A stretch of DNA of 64,000 bases from contig NZ_JACOPX010000011.1 of the NCBI RefSeq assembly GCF_015461835.1, forward strand, positions 186,001 through 250,000, written 5' to 3'. Shown piece after piece: positions 14,140 through 25,447 of this stretch; within the stretch, counting starts at the first letter, position 1, and the number at the start of each line of letters is the position of its first letter. Source of the stretch: Pseudomonas neuropathica (lineage in GTDB: Bacteria; Pseudomonadota; Gammaproteobacteria; Pseudomonadales; Pseudomonadaceae). The position numbers and the translations under genes are program-made. Below the pieces are notes generated by a model. The model had not been told where the DNA came from. It did no database searches and saw only the letters and a program-made list of their open reading frames with translations.

Positions 14140-17100
14140 TTATAGCGACGGTTTCTCGGCTGTGCTATCCGAAAAATCCGATACGGTTACACGAAGAAAC
14201 GTTGCTGCGAATTCTTCCGGCGGCAGCGGCAGGCTGACGATGTAGCCCTGGATCTGTTCACAGCCTTCGGCGGCAAGAAATTGTTGTTGCGCCTGGGTTT
14301 CCACGCCCTCGGCGATAACCGTGAATTGCATGCTCCGGCCCAGCGCGATGATGGCCCGGACAATGGCCGCGTCGTGAGGGTCGTCGGGCAGTCCGCGAAC
14401 GAATGACTGGTCGATTTTGAGAATGTCCAGCGGCAGCCGTTTGAGGTAACTGAGCGAAGAATATCCGGTGCCGAAGTCATCAATCGCCAATTGAACGCCG
14501 AGGTGTTTGAGCTGGTGTAACACCGCCAACGCCTCTTCGGCCTGACTCATGATGAAATTCTCGGTAATTTCCAGTTGCAGTAAATCCGGCTGCAGGCGGT
14601 TGTCGTTGAGCAGCTGTTCGATGCGTCCGAGCAGATTCGGCTGACGCAGTTGCGCACCGGCGAGGTTCACCGACAGCGGGCCGAGGCTGTCGTAGACCTG
14701 ACTCCATTCGAACATTTGCCGGCACGCCGTCTCGAGCACCCAGTCACCGATCTGCAGGATCATGCCGTTCTCTTCGGCCAGCGGAATGAAGTGCTCTGGT
14801 GGCACGTCGCCGAAGGTCGGGTGACGCCAGCGGATCAGCGCTTCGGCACCGACCAGACGATGATCGTCGAGGCTGATTTTTGGTTGGTAGTAGAGAAACA
14901 GTTCATCGCGCTCGATGGCCCGACGCAGTTCATGCTCCAGCGCGATGCGCTCGCTGGCCTGGGCGGTGAGGTCGCGGGTGTAGCTCTCGACGCGGTTGCG
15001 ACCCTTGGCCTTGGAGCGGTACATCGCCGCGTCGGCGTTTTTCACCAGCGTAGCGACGTCGCAACCGTCTCGAGGATAGAGGCTGGTGCCGATGCTGGCA
15101 CTGATGAAGAACTCATGCTCACCGGCCTGGAATGGCGCACCGAAGCAGTTGAGCAGTTTGGTGGCGATGTTATCGGCGTCGCTGGCCTGTTGCAGGCCGG
15201 GTAACAGAATGATGAATTCGTCACCGCCCAGACGCGCCACGGTATCGATGTCTCGCAATTGCTCCTTCAGGCGCACGGCGATGCCCTTGAGCAGCAGGTC
15301 GCCGACCGGGTGGCCGAGGCTGTCATTGATGTGTTTGAAGCGGTCGAGATCGAGAAACAGCACGGCGCCCTGACTGCCGTTTTCCTGCTGGTTGTTCAGT
15401 GCCATCAGCAAACGGTTTTCGAACAGCGTGCGGTTCGGCAGGCCAGTGAGCGGGTCGTGGTGCGCCTGATAGTCGAGTTTGGCTTGTGCATGTTTGAGGC
15501 TGGAGATGTCGGCAAACACCGCGACAAAGTGGGTAATAAACCTGTCTCGATTGCGCACGGCGCTGATGGTCAGCCAGCTTGGGTACAGCTCGCCGTTCTT
15601 GCGTCGGTTGGAGATCTCGCCTTGCCAGTGGCCTTCATCGGTCAACTGGTGCCACATTGCCGCGTAGAACGCGCTGTCGTGCAGACCAGAGGCGAGCAGA
15701 CGCGGTGTATGCCCGAGCGCTTCGCTTTCGCTGTAGCCGGTGATTTCGGTGAAAGCGCGATTGACCGCACTGATGTGTTGTTGGGTGTCGGTGATCAATA
15801 CGCCTTCAGCGGTACTTTCGAACACGGTGGCGGCCTGTTGCAGTTTTTCCTGCATCAGATGCCGCTCGGTAATGTCGCGGGCGATGGTCAGCATGCAGTC
15901 ATCTTCGCCAATCGGCAGCGGACGGCTGGATACTTCACAGAGGCGGATCTGCCCGTCACTGCGGCGGATATGGCAGGTGAAGTCACGGACGAAGCCGTCG
16001 CGATGCAACAGATCGAGCATCTGTTTGCGTTCGTTGAGGTTGACCCAGATTCCCAGATCCAGTGCCGAGCGATCCACCGACATGGCGCTATTGAAACCGG
16101 TGATACGGCTGAATCCTTCGTTGACCTCCAGCAGCAGGCCGTCGCTCTGGCGTGACAACAGCAAGCCGTCCGGCGAAGCATGGAAGGCTTTGGCAAATTT
16201 CTCTTCGGAGGTTTGCAGTTGCTGTTGGGTCTCCTTGAGTTGGGTAATGTCTCGTACTACGACGACAAGCGCGGGTGTAGTGTCCAGATCAAACGGCTCG
16301 GCGGAAATCAGGCCGGTAAACAGTTGGCCATTGTTGCGGCGAAACGGCATCTCCAGATTACGAATGCTGCCTGCCTGAAGGCGCTGCAGCAATCCGGGAC
16401 CGACGCCAGGAATCCCCCAGATATTCAGCTCGGTCGCCGTTTGGCCCAGCACTTCTTCGGCTTTCAGTCCGATCTGTTCTTCAAACGCTTCGTTGACCTC
16501 CAGCAGGCAGCCATCGGACAGCCGTGCAATCACCAGAATGTCCGGGCATTGCTGAAACACCGAGGCGAACTTTTGCTCCGAGAGTCGCAGCGCCTCTTCG
16601 GTGCGCTTGATTTCGCTGATGTCGATCATCAGGCCGCGCATCACCGGCTCATGGCCATGCTCGATCAGGCTGACGATGTCGCGCACCCACAGGCAGCGGC
16701 CATCAGCGGTTATCACCCGATAGTCGACGATGTGATCGCGACCCTGGCGAAGCGCTTCTTTGCAGTAACTTTGTGTACGGGTCAGATCGGCCGGGTGAAT
16801 GATGTTGTGCCAGAAACCGGGAATCAACCAATGGGATTGTGGATAGCCAAGCAAGTCTTCGGCGTGGGGCGACACATAGCTGTAGGTGAAGTCGCTCATC
16901 CGCGCTTCCCAGGCGATGGCCGACAGGCTCTCGACCAGGCCACGATAGTGGTATTCGCTGCTGCGCAGTTCCTGTTCGAGGTCGATACGTCGGGCGATTT
17001 CCGAACTCAGGCGGCGGTTGATGCGGATCACCACGGCGAGAATCGTCACCAACAGCAACAGACCTGGTAAACCGTAGATCAGCAGGTCCGACCAGAATGT

Positions 17101-17886
17101 CCGATGATCAAGGACGTTGCCGACCCAATGCTCCTGAATACTACTGATTTCATCAGGACTCATGTCAGCGAGGACTTTGTCGAGAATTCCCACCAGTACC
17201 TTGTTGGCGCGGGGGACGGCCATCGCCAGTTGGTAGCGATAAGGGGTTTCGCCGCTGACATACAGCCCGTCGAGCTTGAGCTGGCGCAGGCTCCAGACGC
17301 TGGACGCGAGGTCACCGACGACGGCGTCCACTTCGTCGGTCGCCAACGCCTGCAATGCCGAACTGACATTGGGCATGGCCACCAGGTTCAGATCGGGGTG
17401 GTGGGTGCGCAGCAGTTCGTGGGGCGCGTAGTTTTCCACCACGGCGATCTTCAAACCGTACAGGTCGTCGAGCTTGCGCGGTTGCGCGCCGCCGATGTGG
17501 GCGAGAATGACGATCGGAAAATCAAGATACGGGCGGGTGAACGACAGGTAGGTCTGACGCTCGGGGGTGGACATGATGCCGGGCAGGAGGTCGATCTTGC
17601 CCGATTTGACCTGTTCGAGCACCACCGTCCAGCTCACCGGTTCGATGGGCGTCAACTTAATTGCCAGGCGTTGGCGAATCACGTCGATATAGTCCGCCGC
17701 CAGGCCCTGATAGCGGTTCTGGTCGTCGCGAAATTCAAAGGGCGGCCACGACGCATCGACACCCAGGCGCAAGTCCGGGTGAGCCGCCAGCCAGCTACGT
17801 TCTTCATCGGTCAGAGTCAGCGCGTCAGCCGTTGCGGTCCAGATCATCAGTGACAGCAAAAAAAGCACGGACGCCAATCTGGGCAT
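14140..17886 (-). CDS. Periplasmic-sensor, multi-PAS diguanylate cyclase/phosphodiesterase
   Basis: This 1248-residue membrane protein reads in order: signal peptide (1-22), a periplasmic solute-binding (SBP_bac_3) domain to about 255, a transmembrane helix near 262-283, four PAS domains (starting around LRSSEYHYRGLVES, LSEQKFASVFQQ, SEEKFAKAFHAS and QAATVFESTAEG), a GGDEF domain with intact GGDEF near 887, and an EAL domain with EALIRW near 1013 plus DDFGTGYSS. Both catalytic motifs look complete, so it may make or degrade cyclic-di-GMP. The periplasmic domain suggests an amino-acid-like signal. I chose the ATG at 17884-17886 because the signal peptide then starts MPRLASVLF; the longer frame adds 32 non-signal residues. 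Confidence 0.92.
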   Translation of the reverse strand: MPRLASVLFLLSLMIWTATADALTLTDEERSWLAAHPDLRLGVDASWPPFEFRDDQNRYQGLAADYIDVIRQRLAIKLTPIEPVSWTVVLEQVKSGKIDLLPGIMSTPERQTYLSFTRPYLDFPIVILAHIGGAQPRKLDDLYGLKIAVVENYAPHELLRTHHPDLNLVAMPNVSSALQALATDEVDAVVGDLASSVWSLRQLKLDGLYVSGETPYRYQLAMAVPRANKVLVGILDKVLADMSPDEISSIQEHWVGNVLDHRTFWSDLLIYGLPGLLLLVTILAVVIRINRRLSSEIARRIDLEQELRSSEYHYRGLVESLSAIAWEARMSDFTYSYVSPHAEDLLGYPQSHWLIPGFWHNIIHPADLTRTQSYCKEALRQGRDHIVDYRVITADGRCLWVRDIVSLIEHGHEPVMRGLMIDISEIKRTEEALRLSEQKFASVFQQCPDILVIARLSDGCLLEVNEAFEEQIGLKAEEVLGQTATELNIWGIPGVGPGLLQRLQAGSIRNLEMPFRRNNGQLFTGLISAEPFDLDTTPALVVVVRDITQLKETQQQLQTSEEKFAKAFHASPDGLLLSRQSDGLLLEVNEGFSRITGFNSAMSVDRSALDLGIWVNLNERKQMLDLLHRDGFVRDFTCHIRRSDGQIRLCEVSSRPLPIGEDDCMLTIARDITERHLMQEKLQQAATVFESTAEGVLITDTQQHISAVNRAFTEITGYSESEALGHTPRLLASGLHDSAFYAAMWHQLTDEGHWQGEISNRRKNGELYPSWLTISAVRNRDRFITHFVAVFADISSLKHAQAKLDYQAHHDPLTGLPNRTLFENRLLMALNNQQENGSQGAVLFLDLDRFKHINDSLGHPVGDLLLKGIAVRLKEQLRDIDTVARLGGDEFIILLPGLQQASDADNIATKLLNCFGAPFQAGEHEFFISASIGTSLYPRDGCDVATLVKNADAAMYRSKAKGRNRVESYTRDLTAQASERIALEHELRRAIERDELFLYYQPKISLDDHRLVGAEALIRWRHPTFGDVPPEHFIPLAEENGMILQIGDWVLETACRQMFEWSQVYDSLGPLSVNLAGAQLRQPNLLGRIEQLLNDNRLQPDLLQLEITENFIMSQAEEALAVLHQLKHLGVQLAIDDFGTGYSSLSYLKRLPLDILKIDQSFVRGLPDDPHDAAIVRAIIALGRSMQFTVIAEGVETQAQQQFLAAEGCEQIQGYIVSLPLPPEEFAATFLRVTVSDFSDSTAEKPSL

Positions 17887-17980
17887 AACGCTCTCGTTAT
17901 GGCTCGGGGATGATTGTTTCGAGTGTAGACGGGGTACGCGGGGGAGGGGCGTTGCGAAGGATTTAATCTGCCATATAAAC

Positions 17981-18005
17981 AAAACCCCCGGCCTGGGCCG
18001 GGGGT
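17981..18005 (-). terminator. Rho-independent terminator after rpoD
   Basis: Ten-base arms acccccggcc (17984-17993) and ggccgggggt (17996-18005) form a strong GC stem followed on the minus strand by TTTTG. It lies eight bases after the rpoD stop and separates the rpsU-dnaG-rpoD unit from the downstream gene. Confidence 0.93.
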
Positions 18006-18012
18006 TCTGGTA

Positions 18013-19857
<1,845 letters not shown>

Positions 19858-19924
19858 AACACCCTATCCACTGAAGGTCTTGGCGGGCAAAAAACAAGCC
19901 GAGGATTATACCTGAGCTATGACC

Positions 19925-21889
19925 TCACGCGCCAGTTGAGGTCGGGTTTGATGCGGAAACATTGCGACTTAGTAGGTCGCGCAGTTGGTTTTTCTCTTCA
20001 ATGCTCAGTTCGCTTTGACGCGCTTTCCTGAGCAACTGTTCCAGATTTCGCTCGCGTTGGCGGGCTGACAAGCTAGTAATGGTGTCGAAAAACTGTTGTT
20101 CAAGGTTATCTCCGTCAATCAGCCATTCCTTTTCTGCCAGTGCCTTGAGCAGGCGACCCTGTTCAGTGCCGTGCCATCGCGCGATCAACTGAAAAGAGTT
20201 TAGCTTGGGATTCTTCTGTACGGCTTCGAGCAGCGCCACAAGTAACTGGGCGTTGGTCTGATTCTCGTCCGCAATGTGCCCGGCATCTTCGACGCGCTTG
20301 GCCAATTGCGGGTGATGAAGCAGTGTGCGCAGGGCGGTCAGGGTTGGCGACTCGACGCCAATCGGTGTGCGCGGGCGCTGCTGATCGCGATCACCGCCAC
20401 GTTTGCCGTTCTTGTCCCAGGGCTTTTTGTCCCACTTCTTGCCGCCAGCGCCGGGCTTCTTGGGCGTCCACTCCTGCTGCGGCACATACATGTCCTGTGC
20501 CTGCGGCTGATGGTAGTCGCTGTAGTCAGGCATTGCGTCGTAATCGATGCCCGGATCGTAGGCAGGCGGCGCTTCCTGCGGTGCGCTTTGTGCCAGCTGA
20601 CTGACGGTTTCGCTGCTCAGGCCGGTGATTTCGGTCAGGCGTTGACGCATCAGAATGCGCAGGTTGGCGCCCGGCACTTTGTCGATCAGCGGTGCGGCGA
20701 GGGTGGCCATGTGGGCCTTGCCTTCGAGCGAGCGCGGATCGGCTTCTTCGGTCAATTGCTGGAAGAAATAATCCGCCAGTGGCTGAGCGTGCTGATTGAT
20801 CCGGGCCTTGAAGGCGTCAGTGCCTTCGGCGCGCACCAAGGTATCCGGGTCTTCGCCTTCGGGCAGAAACAGGAACCGTGCGCGGCGCCCGTCTTGCAGG
20901 CTTGAAAGCGTAGCTTCGAGCGCGCGCCAGGCGGCGTTACGGCCGGCCTGGTCACCGTCGAAACAGAACAATACGTTCGGTACGACGCGGAACAGGCGCT
21001 TCAAATGTTCTTCGCTGGTCGCGGTGCCCAGCGTCGCGACGGCATTCTTCAGCCCCTGCTGGGCGAGGGCGATGACGTCCATGTAGCCTTCGACGACGAT
21101 GATTTCGTCGAGGTTGCGGTTGTTCTTGCGTGCTTCATAGAGACCGTAGAGTTCCTGGCCTTTATGGAATACCGGGGTTTCCGGTGAGTTCAGGTATTTC
21201 GGCTTGTCGTCGCCGAGTACGCGGCCACCGAAAGCGATGATCCGCCCGCGGGTGTCGCGGATCGGGAACATTACGCGATCGCGGAAGCGGTCATAGCGTT
21301 TGCCGGTTTCGGCGTTCTCGATCAGCAGGCCAGCGTCGATCATGGCCTTCTGCTGCAATGTATCGCTGCTCAAGTGCTTGAACAGGTTGTCCCAGCCCGG
21401 CGGCGCGAAACCGAGGCCGAAATCCCGGGCGATCTCGCCAGTCAGGCCGCGTCCCTTGAGGTAATCCACCGCAGCTTTGCGTGCCGGATGGCTCTTGAGC
21501 GCCTGCCGGTAAAAGTCGGCGGCGGCGGTGAGCAGCGGATACAGCGGCGAATCAGTCGGTTGCCGTGGCTTGCGCTCGCGGCCGCTTTCTTCGCGAGGAA
21601 TTTCCATGCCGGCAGCTTTCGCCAGATCCTCGACGGCCTGGGGGAAATCCAGGTTGTCGTGATCCATGAGAAAGCCGAGGGCATTGCCGCCGGCGCCGCA
21701 GCCGAAACAGTAATAGAACTGCTTGTCGGGGCTGACGCTGAAAGACGGGGTTTTCTCTTTGTGAAACGGGCAACAGGCGGTGTAGTTCTTGCCGGCCTTC
21801 TTCAATTGCACGCGCGAACTGACCACATCGACGATGTCGGTGCGGTTCAGCAGGTCGTCAATGAAGCTCTGGGGAATCAGCCCGGCCAT
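19925..21889 (-). CDS. dnaG: DNA primase DnaG
   Basis: DnaG makes RNA primers for replication with the helicase DnaB. The 654-residue protein has the N-terminal zinc finger (Cys40, His43, Cys61, Cys64 in CPFHKEKTP and YYCFGCGAGG), the TOPRIM core (IVVEGYMDVIALAQ, then CFDGDQAGRNAA), and the C-terminal helicase-binding domain. A linker near residues 450-520 is rich in Pro, Gln, Lys and Gly. The ribosome site before the ATG is weak, consistent with the low DnaG level known for this operon. It lies between rpsU and rpoD in the usual order. Confidence 0.98.
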   Translation of the reverse strand: MAGLIPQSFIDDLLNRTDIVDVVSSRVQLKKAGKNYTACCPFHKEKTPSFSVSPDKQFYYCFGCGAGGNALGFLMDHDNLDFPQAVEDLAKAAGMEIPREESGRERKPRQPTDSPLYPLLTAAADFYRQALKSHPARKAAVDYLKGRGLTGEIARDFGLGFAPPGWDNLFKHLSSDTLQQKAMIDAGLLIENAETGKRYDRFRDRVMFPIRDTRGRIIAFGGRVLGDDKPKYLNSPETPVFHKGQELYGLYEARKNNRNLDEIIVVEGYMDVIALAQQGLKNAVATLGTATSEEHLKRLFRVVPNVLFCFDGDQAGRNAAWRALEATLSSLQDGRRARFLFLPEGEDPDTLVRAEGTDAFKARINQHAQPLADYFFQQLTEEADPRSLEGKAHMATLAAPLIDKVPGANLRILMRQRLTEITGLSSETVSQLAQSAPQEAPPAYDPGIDYDAMPDYSDYHQPQAQDMYVPQQEWTPKKPGAGGKKWDKKPWDKNGKRGGDRDQQRPRTPIGVESPTLTALRTLLHHPQLAKRVEDAGHIADENQTNAQLLVALLEAVQKNPKLNSFQLIARWHGTEQGRLLKALAEKEWLIDGDNLEQQFFDTITSLSARQRERNLEQLLRKARQSELSIEEKNQLRDLLSRNVSASNPTSTGA

Positions 21890-22321
21890 GGCGTTCTCGT
21901 CGTCTGCGCTGTAATAAGTCCGATGCGAAAGGCTGCCGGACGCGGGTCATTGTCTGAAGCACGCAAAATGTGCGGCTCGACCGGTGTCGTCTGCGTAATC
22001 GCTGTCGGGAAGTGTATCTGCCGAAAATCCACTGACGTTAGTACTCATCAGTCATCGACTATTTGAAAGTGTTGCGCTGAATCCGCTGACGGCCGGTTCA
22101 GGGCCTCGGATAGCTCAATAAAGCGGGCACGCATGCAGGTGCCTTGGGCTGATCGTCGTAAGAGGAATCAGTGGGTGTGCTCGTCAGTAGCCTTGAAAGG
22201 CTCGTCAGAAAAGACGTGCACCGCTGGCAAAAGAGCCAGGTCTGACGTGTGAAGCAGATTCGTCTTGGTCGCGTGTGCGGCTTCGACGTTGAAGCATCAA
22301 GCGTTTTACGCAAATGCCATT
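21890..22321. other. Long rpsU-dnaG intergenic region
   Basis: Together with the hairpin that follows rpsU, 486 bases separate rpsU from dnaG. No reading frame here has a convincing ribosome site or family features; a 71-codon minus-strand frame at 22098-22313 is rich in Ser, Thr and Arg and looks accidental. The region may hold internal promoters for dnaG-rpoD or an unrecognised RNA. Confidence 0.5.
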
Positions 22322-22342
22322 AGCCCGGCTGAGAGCCGGGCT
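22322..22342 (-). terminator. Hairpin between rpsU and dnaG, partial terminator or processing site
   Basis: Nine-base arms agcccggct and agccgggct enclose a three-base loop 34 bases after the rpsU stop. There is no T run in the direction of transcription, so it would act as a weak terminator or mRNA 3' stabiliser. An internal rpsU-dnaG terminator is known in the equivalent E. coli operon. Confidence 0.65.
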
Positions 22343-22375
22343 TAGGCAAAGAAGCTTGCTACGAACGTCTGTGTA

Positions 22376-22591
22376 TTAGTACAGACGAACGGCGCGGCGC
22401 TGTTCGCGCTGAACTTTCTTGGCGTGACGCTTAACAGCGGCTGCTGCTTTGCGCTTACGCTCAGAAGTTGGCTTCTCGTAAAATTCGCGGCTACGAACTT
22501 CAGCCAGTACACCGGCTTTTTCGCAGGAGCGCTTGAAACGACGCAGAGCTACGTCGAAGGGTTCGTTCTCTTTAACTTTGACGGCTGGCAT
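22376..22591 (-). CDS. rpsU: 30S ribosomal protein S21
   Basis: S21 is a small basic protein of the 30S subunit that helps early mRNA engagement. The 71-residue product begins [19 protein letters not shown], has the family segment [20 protein letters not shown], and ends in a lysine/arginine-rich helix. It is the first gene of the rpsU-dnaG-rpoD cluster and is divergent from tsaD across 199 bases that must hold both promoters. Confidence 0.99.
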
Positions 22592-22790
22592 CCAGAGCTA
22601 CCTTCATTCATTACCGGGGTCAACATCCTCGCGGCAAAAGAGCACTTGAAGACGTCGGTTTTTAAGGGTTGCGGATGTTAACCCCTCATCGCTCGGAATG
22701 CAAAGCCTCTGATCGAAAACCGCTGGTCGGGGCATCACGCGGCGACTATTATGCGCGCCTTCGAATTCAGCCTAAACAAGGCGCAAACCC

Positions 22791-23816
22791 ATGCTAGTAC
22801 TGGGATTAGAAACTTCCTGCGACGAAACCGGCGTCGCATTATATGACAGCGAACGCGGCCTGCTGGCCGACGCACTGTTCAGCCAGATCGACCTGCATCG
22901 TGCTTATGGCGGTGTGGTGCCGGAGCTGGCCTCGCGTGACCACGTCAAACGCATGCTGCCCTTGATCCGTCAGGTGTTGGCCGAGGCTGACTGCGTGCCG
23001 ACCGAGATCGATGCAATCGCCTATACCGCGGGTCCTGGCCTGGTTGGCGCATTGCTGGTCGGCGCTTCCTGCGCTCAGGCACTGGCGTTTGCCTGGGGCA
23101 TTCCGGCGCTCGGTGTGCACCACATGGAAGGCCACTTGCTGGCGCCGATGCTGGAGCCGAAACCGCCCGAATTCCCGTTCGTCGCTTTGTTGGTCTCCGG
23201 CGGTCATACGCAACTGGTTCAGGTCGATGGCATCGGCCAATACAGTCTGCTTGGCGAGACGCTGGATGATGCCGCCGGTGAAGCATTCGACAAAACCGCG
23301 AAGATGATGGGCCTCAATTATCCGGGTGGGCCGGAAATCGCCAAGCTGGCCGAGAAGGGCGTCGCAGGACGTTTTACCTTCCCGCGTCCGATGTGTGATC
23401 GCCCGGGTCTGCAATTCAGCTTCAGTGGTCTGAAAACCTCTGCGCTCAACGCCTGGCAGCAGTGCGTCAACGCCGGGGACGACAGCGAGCAAGCCCGTTG
23501 CGACATCGCGCTGGCGTTCCAGCAGGCCGTGGTGGAGACTTTGACCATCAAGTGCAAGCGTGCCCTGAAGCAGGCCGGCATGAAGCGTCTGGTGATTGCG
23601 GGCGGCGTCAGCGCCAATAAGGCGTTGCGTGTTTCGCTGGAAAAAATGCTCGGCGACATGAAGGGCGATGTGTTTTATGCACGCCCGGAGTTCTGTACCG
23701 ACAATGGCGCGATGATCGCGTTTGCCGGTTGCCAGCGTTTGCAGGCCGGTCAGCAGGAAAGTCTGGCGATCAGCGTGCAGGCTCGCTGGCCGATGGAGCA
23801 ATTGTCGGCGTTGTGA
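22791..23816 (+). CDS. tsaD: tRNA N6-adenosine threonylcarbamoyltransferase TsaD
   Basis: TsaD (YgjD/Gcp), working with TsaB and TsaE, transfers the threonylcarbamoyl group to A37 of tRNAs that read ANN codons. The 341-residue protein shows the ASKHA ATPase fold: the N-terminal LGLETSCDETGVALY and the metal-binding HMEGH (His111 and His115). Further conserved parts are LVSGGHTQLV, YPGGPEIAKLA, FSFSGLKTS and FCTDNGAMIAFAG. It is transcribed away from rpsU and converges with plsY at a 23-base gap. Confidence 0.98.
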   Translation: MLVLGLETSCDETGVALYDSERGLLADALFSQIDLHRAYGGVVPELASRDHVKRMLPLIRQVLAEADCVPTEIDAIAYTAGPGLVGALLVGASCAQALAFAWGIPALGVHHMEGHLLAPMLEPKPPEFPFVALLVSGGHTQLVQVDGIGQYSLLGETLDDAAGEAFDKTAKMMGLNYPGGPEIAKLAEKGVAGRFTFPRPMCDRPGLQFSFSGLKTSALNAWQQCVNAGDDSEQARCDIALAFQQAVVETLTIKCKRALKQAGMKRLVIAGGVSANKALRVSLEKMLGDMKGDVFYARPEFCTDNGAMIAFAGCQRLQAGQQESLAISVQARWPMEQLSAL

Positions 23817-23839
23817 TGAGTGGCGCTCATGGCCGGTAT

Positions 23840-24409
23840 TTAAAAATGCCGTTCGCGCCCGGCAAACAGGTCGCGTAGATTGCCGCGGTGGCGCCAGACG
23901 ATCAGCAGTGTCAGCGCGCTCATCGGCAACAGCGCCTCCGGTTCCTGCCAGGCCAGCAAAGGCAGGGTCAAGGGGGTTGCGATCAGTGCTGCGAGCGAGC
24001 TGGTGCGGGTCAGGTAAAACGTCAGTAACCAGGCGCATACTGCCAGCAGCGCGGCGGGCGGATACAGGCCCAGCAGCATGCCGGCAGCGGTGGCGACACC
24101 CTTGCCGCCACGAAAGCGAAAGTACAGCGGGAACAGGTGACCGATCACGGCGCACACGCCGATCCACGCCTGATCCTGCAGCGAAAGGCCGGCAGTCGAA
24201 GCGATCAGCACCGGCACCAGGCCTTTGCACAGATCACCCAGCAGGGTCAGGATCGCCAGTTTGCGACCGGCCAGGCGCAGCATGTTGGTGGCACCGGCAT
24301 TGCCCGAGCCACTCATTCGCGGGTCCGGATTTCCGGTCAGGCGGCTGAGCAAAATGGCGAAGGACAGCGAGCCGAGCAGGTAGGCGAGAGTCGCCAGTAA
24401 CCAAAACAT
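23840..24409 (-). CDS. plsY: Glycerol-3-phosphate acyltransferase PlsY
   Basis: PlsY is an inner-membrane enzyme that transfers an acyl group from acyl-phosphate to glycerol-3-phosphate, the first step of phospholipid synthesis. The 189-residue protein has about five hydrophobic helices and the three family motifs: SGNAGATNMLR near the N-terminus, FPLYFRFRGGKGVATAAG in the middle, and IVWRHRGNLRDLFAGRE at the C-terminus. It faces folB across 74 bases and converges with tsaD. Confidence 0.97.
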   Translation of the reverse strand: MFWLLATLAYLLGSLSFAILLSRLTGNPDPRMSGSGNAGATNMLRLAGRKLAILTLLGDLCKGLVPVLIASTAGLSLQDQAWIGVCAVIGHLFPLYFRFRGGKGVATAAGMLLGLYPPAALLAVCAWLLTFYLTRTSSLAALIATPLTLPLLAWQEPEALLPMSALTLLIVWRHRGNLRDLFAGRERHF

Positions 24410-24483
24410 GCTAACTATTCCGGGCGAGGACGCCCTGATTCTAACGGCGCATTGCGCCCTTGTCGTGCAGCGGAGAGAAGTGC

Positions 24484-24840
24484 TTGGACAGAGTGTTTAT
24501 CGAAGGCCTGGAAGTCGACACCGTGATTGGTGCCTACGACTGGGAGCGCGGCATCCGCCAGTGCCTGCGCCTTGACCTGAGCTTCGCCTGGGACAATCGC
24601 CCGGCCGCCGCCGGTGATGACCTGACCCTGGCGCTCGACTATGCCAGCGTGTCCGCGCGGATTCAGGCTTTTGCCGAGCAGGCGCAGTTTCAGTTGGTCG
24701 AGACCTTTGCCGAGCGTCTGGTCGAAGTGCTGATGAGCGAATTCAGCATCACGTGGGTACGTCTGAAGCTGACCAAGCCAGGTGCCGTTCCGGCTGCCAA
24801 GGGCGGCGTGGGTGTGGAGATCGAGCGCGGATGTCGCTGA
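24484..24840 (+). CDS. folB: Dihydroneopterin aldolase FolB
   Basis: FolB cleaves dihydroneopterin to 6-hydroxymethyl-dihydropterin in folate synthesis. Starting at the TTG at 24484-24486 gives 118 residues beginning DRVFIEGLEVDTVIGAYDWE, the conserved N-terminus; the conserved lysine lies in WVRLKLTKPGAV. GGAG at 24472-24475 lies eight bases before this TTG, and the longer frame adds eight residues foreign to the family, so a TTG start is favoured. It overlaps folK by ten bases. Confidence 0.95.
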   Translation: MDRVFIEGLEVDTVIGAYDWERGIRQCLRLDLSFAWDNRPAAAGDDLTLALDYASVSARIQAFAEQAQFQLVETFAERLVEVLMSEFSITWVRLKLTKPGAVPAAKGGVGVEIERGCR

Positions 24841-25349
24841 CTCAGGTCTACCTCGGGCTCGGTAGCAATATCGAGCGCGAAACCCATTTGCGCGCAGGGC
24901 TGGAAGCTTTGGCTACGTTTCTGGTGGATGTCCGCTGTTCGGCGGTGTTCGAAAGCGCGCCTGTGGGGATCAAGAGCGGGCCGTTCTTCAATTTTGTGGT
25001 GTCGGCGTTTACCGATCTGCCGTTGATGGAACTGGATCGACGCTTGAAATTCATCGAGGCGGATAACGGTCGCTACGCGCCTGATCGCAAGGGCTTGCCG
25101 CTGGATATCGACGTGCTGTTGTATGGTGATCTGGCGGGGAATTTCGACGGACTGGTTCTGCCGCGCGCGGAGATTCTGAAAAATGCTTTTGTGCTGTGGC
25201 CGCTGTCGCTGATTGCGCCGGATCGCGTGCATCCGGGTGTGGGAAAAAGCTTCGCGACTTTGTGGGCTGAAGCGCAGATTGATCAGGTGCTGGCGCCGGT
25301 CGGGTTTGAGTGGCGCGGGCAGCAGCTTACGCCTTCAGACTTGTGTTGA
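24831..25349 (+). CDS. folK: 2-amino-4-hydroxy-6-hydroxymethyldihydropteridine pyrophosphokinase FolK
   Basis: FolK transfers pyrophosphate from ATP to the product of FolB. The 172-residue protein starts MSLTQVYLGLGSNIERETHL, with the substrate-binding GSN loop, and has the catalytic segment LPLDIDVLLYGDL with the two metal-binding aspartates, followed by ILKNAFVLWPLSLIAP. The RWGPRTLDLD form of the usual motif is replaced by a divergent RYAPDRKGLPLDID, seen in a second pseudomonad FolK type. The ATG lies inside the folB end, so the pair is translationally coupled. Confidence 0.93.
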   Translation: MSLTQVYLGLGSNIERETHLRAGLEALATFLVDVRCSAVFESAPVGIKSGPFFNFVVSAFTDLPLMELDRRLKFIEADNGRYAPDRKGLPLDIDVLLYGDLAGNFDGLVLPRAEILKNAFVLWPLSLIAPDRVHPGVGKSFATLWAEAQIDQVLAPVGFEWRGQQLTPSDLC

Positions 25350-25362
25350 ATCGACTGACGTC

Positions 25363-25440
25363 TTCGCGAGCAGGCTCGCTCCCACATTTTGGAATGCATT
25401 TCCCTGTGGGAGCGAGCCGGATCCGGGCGGCGATCCGACG
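25363..25440. repeat. REP inverted repeat between folK and cca
   Basis: The left arm ttcgcgagcaggctcgctcc (from 25363) is matched by an inverted tgtgggagcgagcc (from 25405), after which the right arm diverges into ggatccgggcggcgatccga. It lies between two convergent genes. Confidence 0.85.
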
Positions 25441-25447
25441 ACGCTTT

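Noticed and set aside
22098..22313. A 71-codon minus-strand frame in the rpsU-dnaG gap
   Set aside because: Biased Ser/Thr/Arg composition and no ribosome site.
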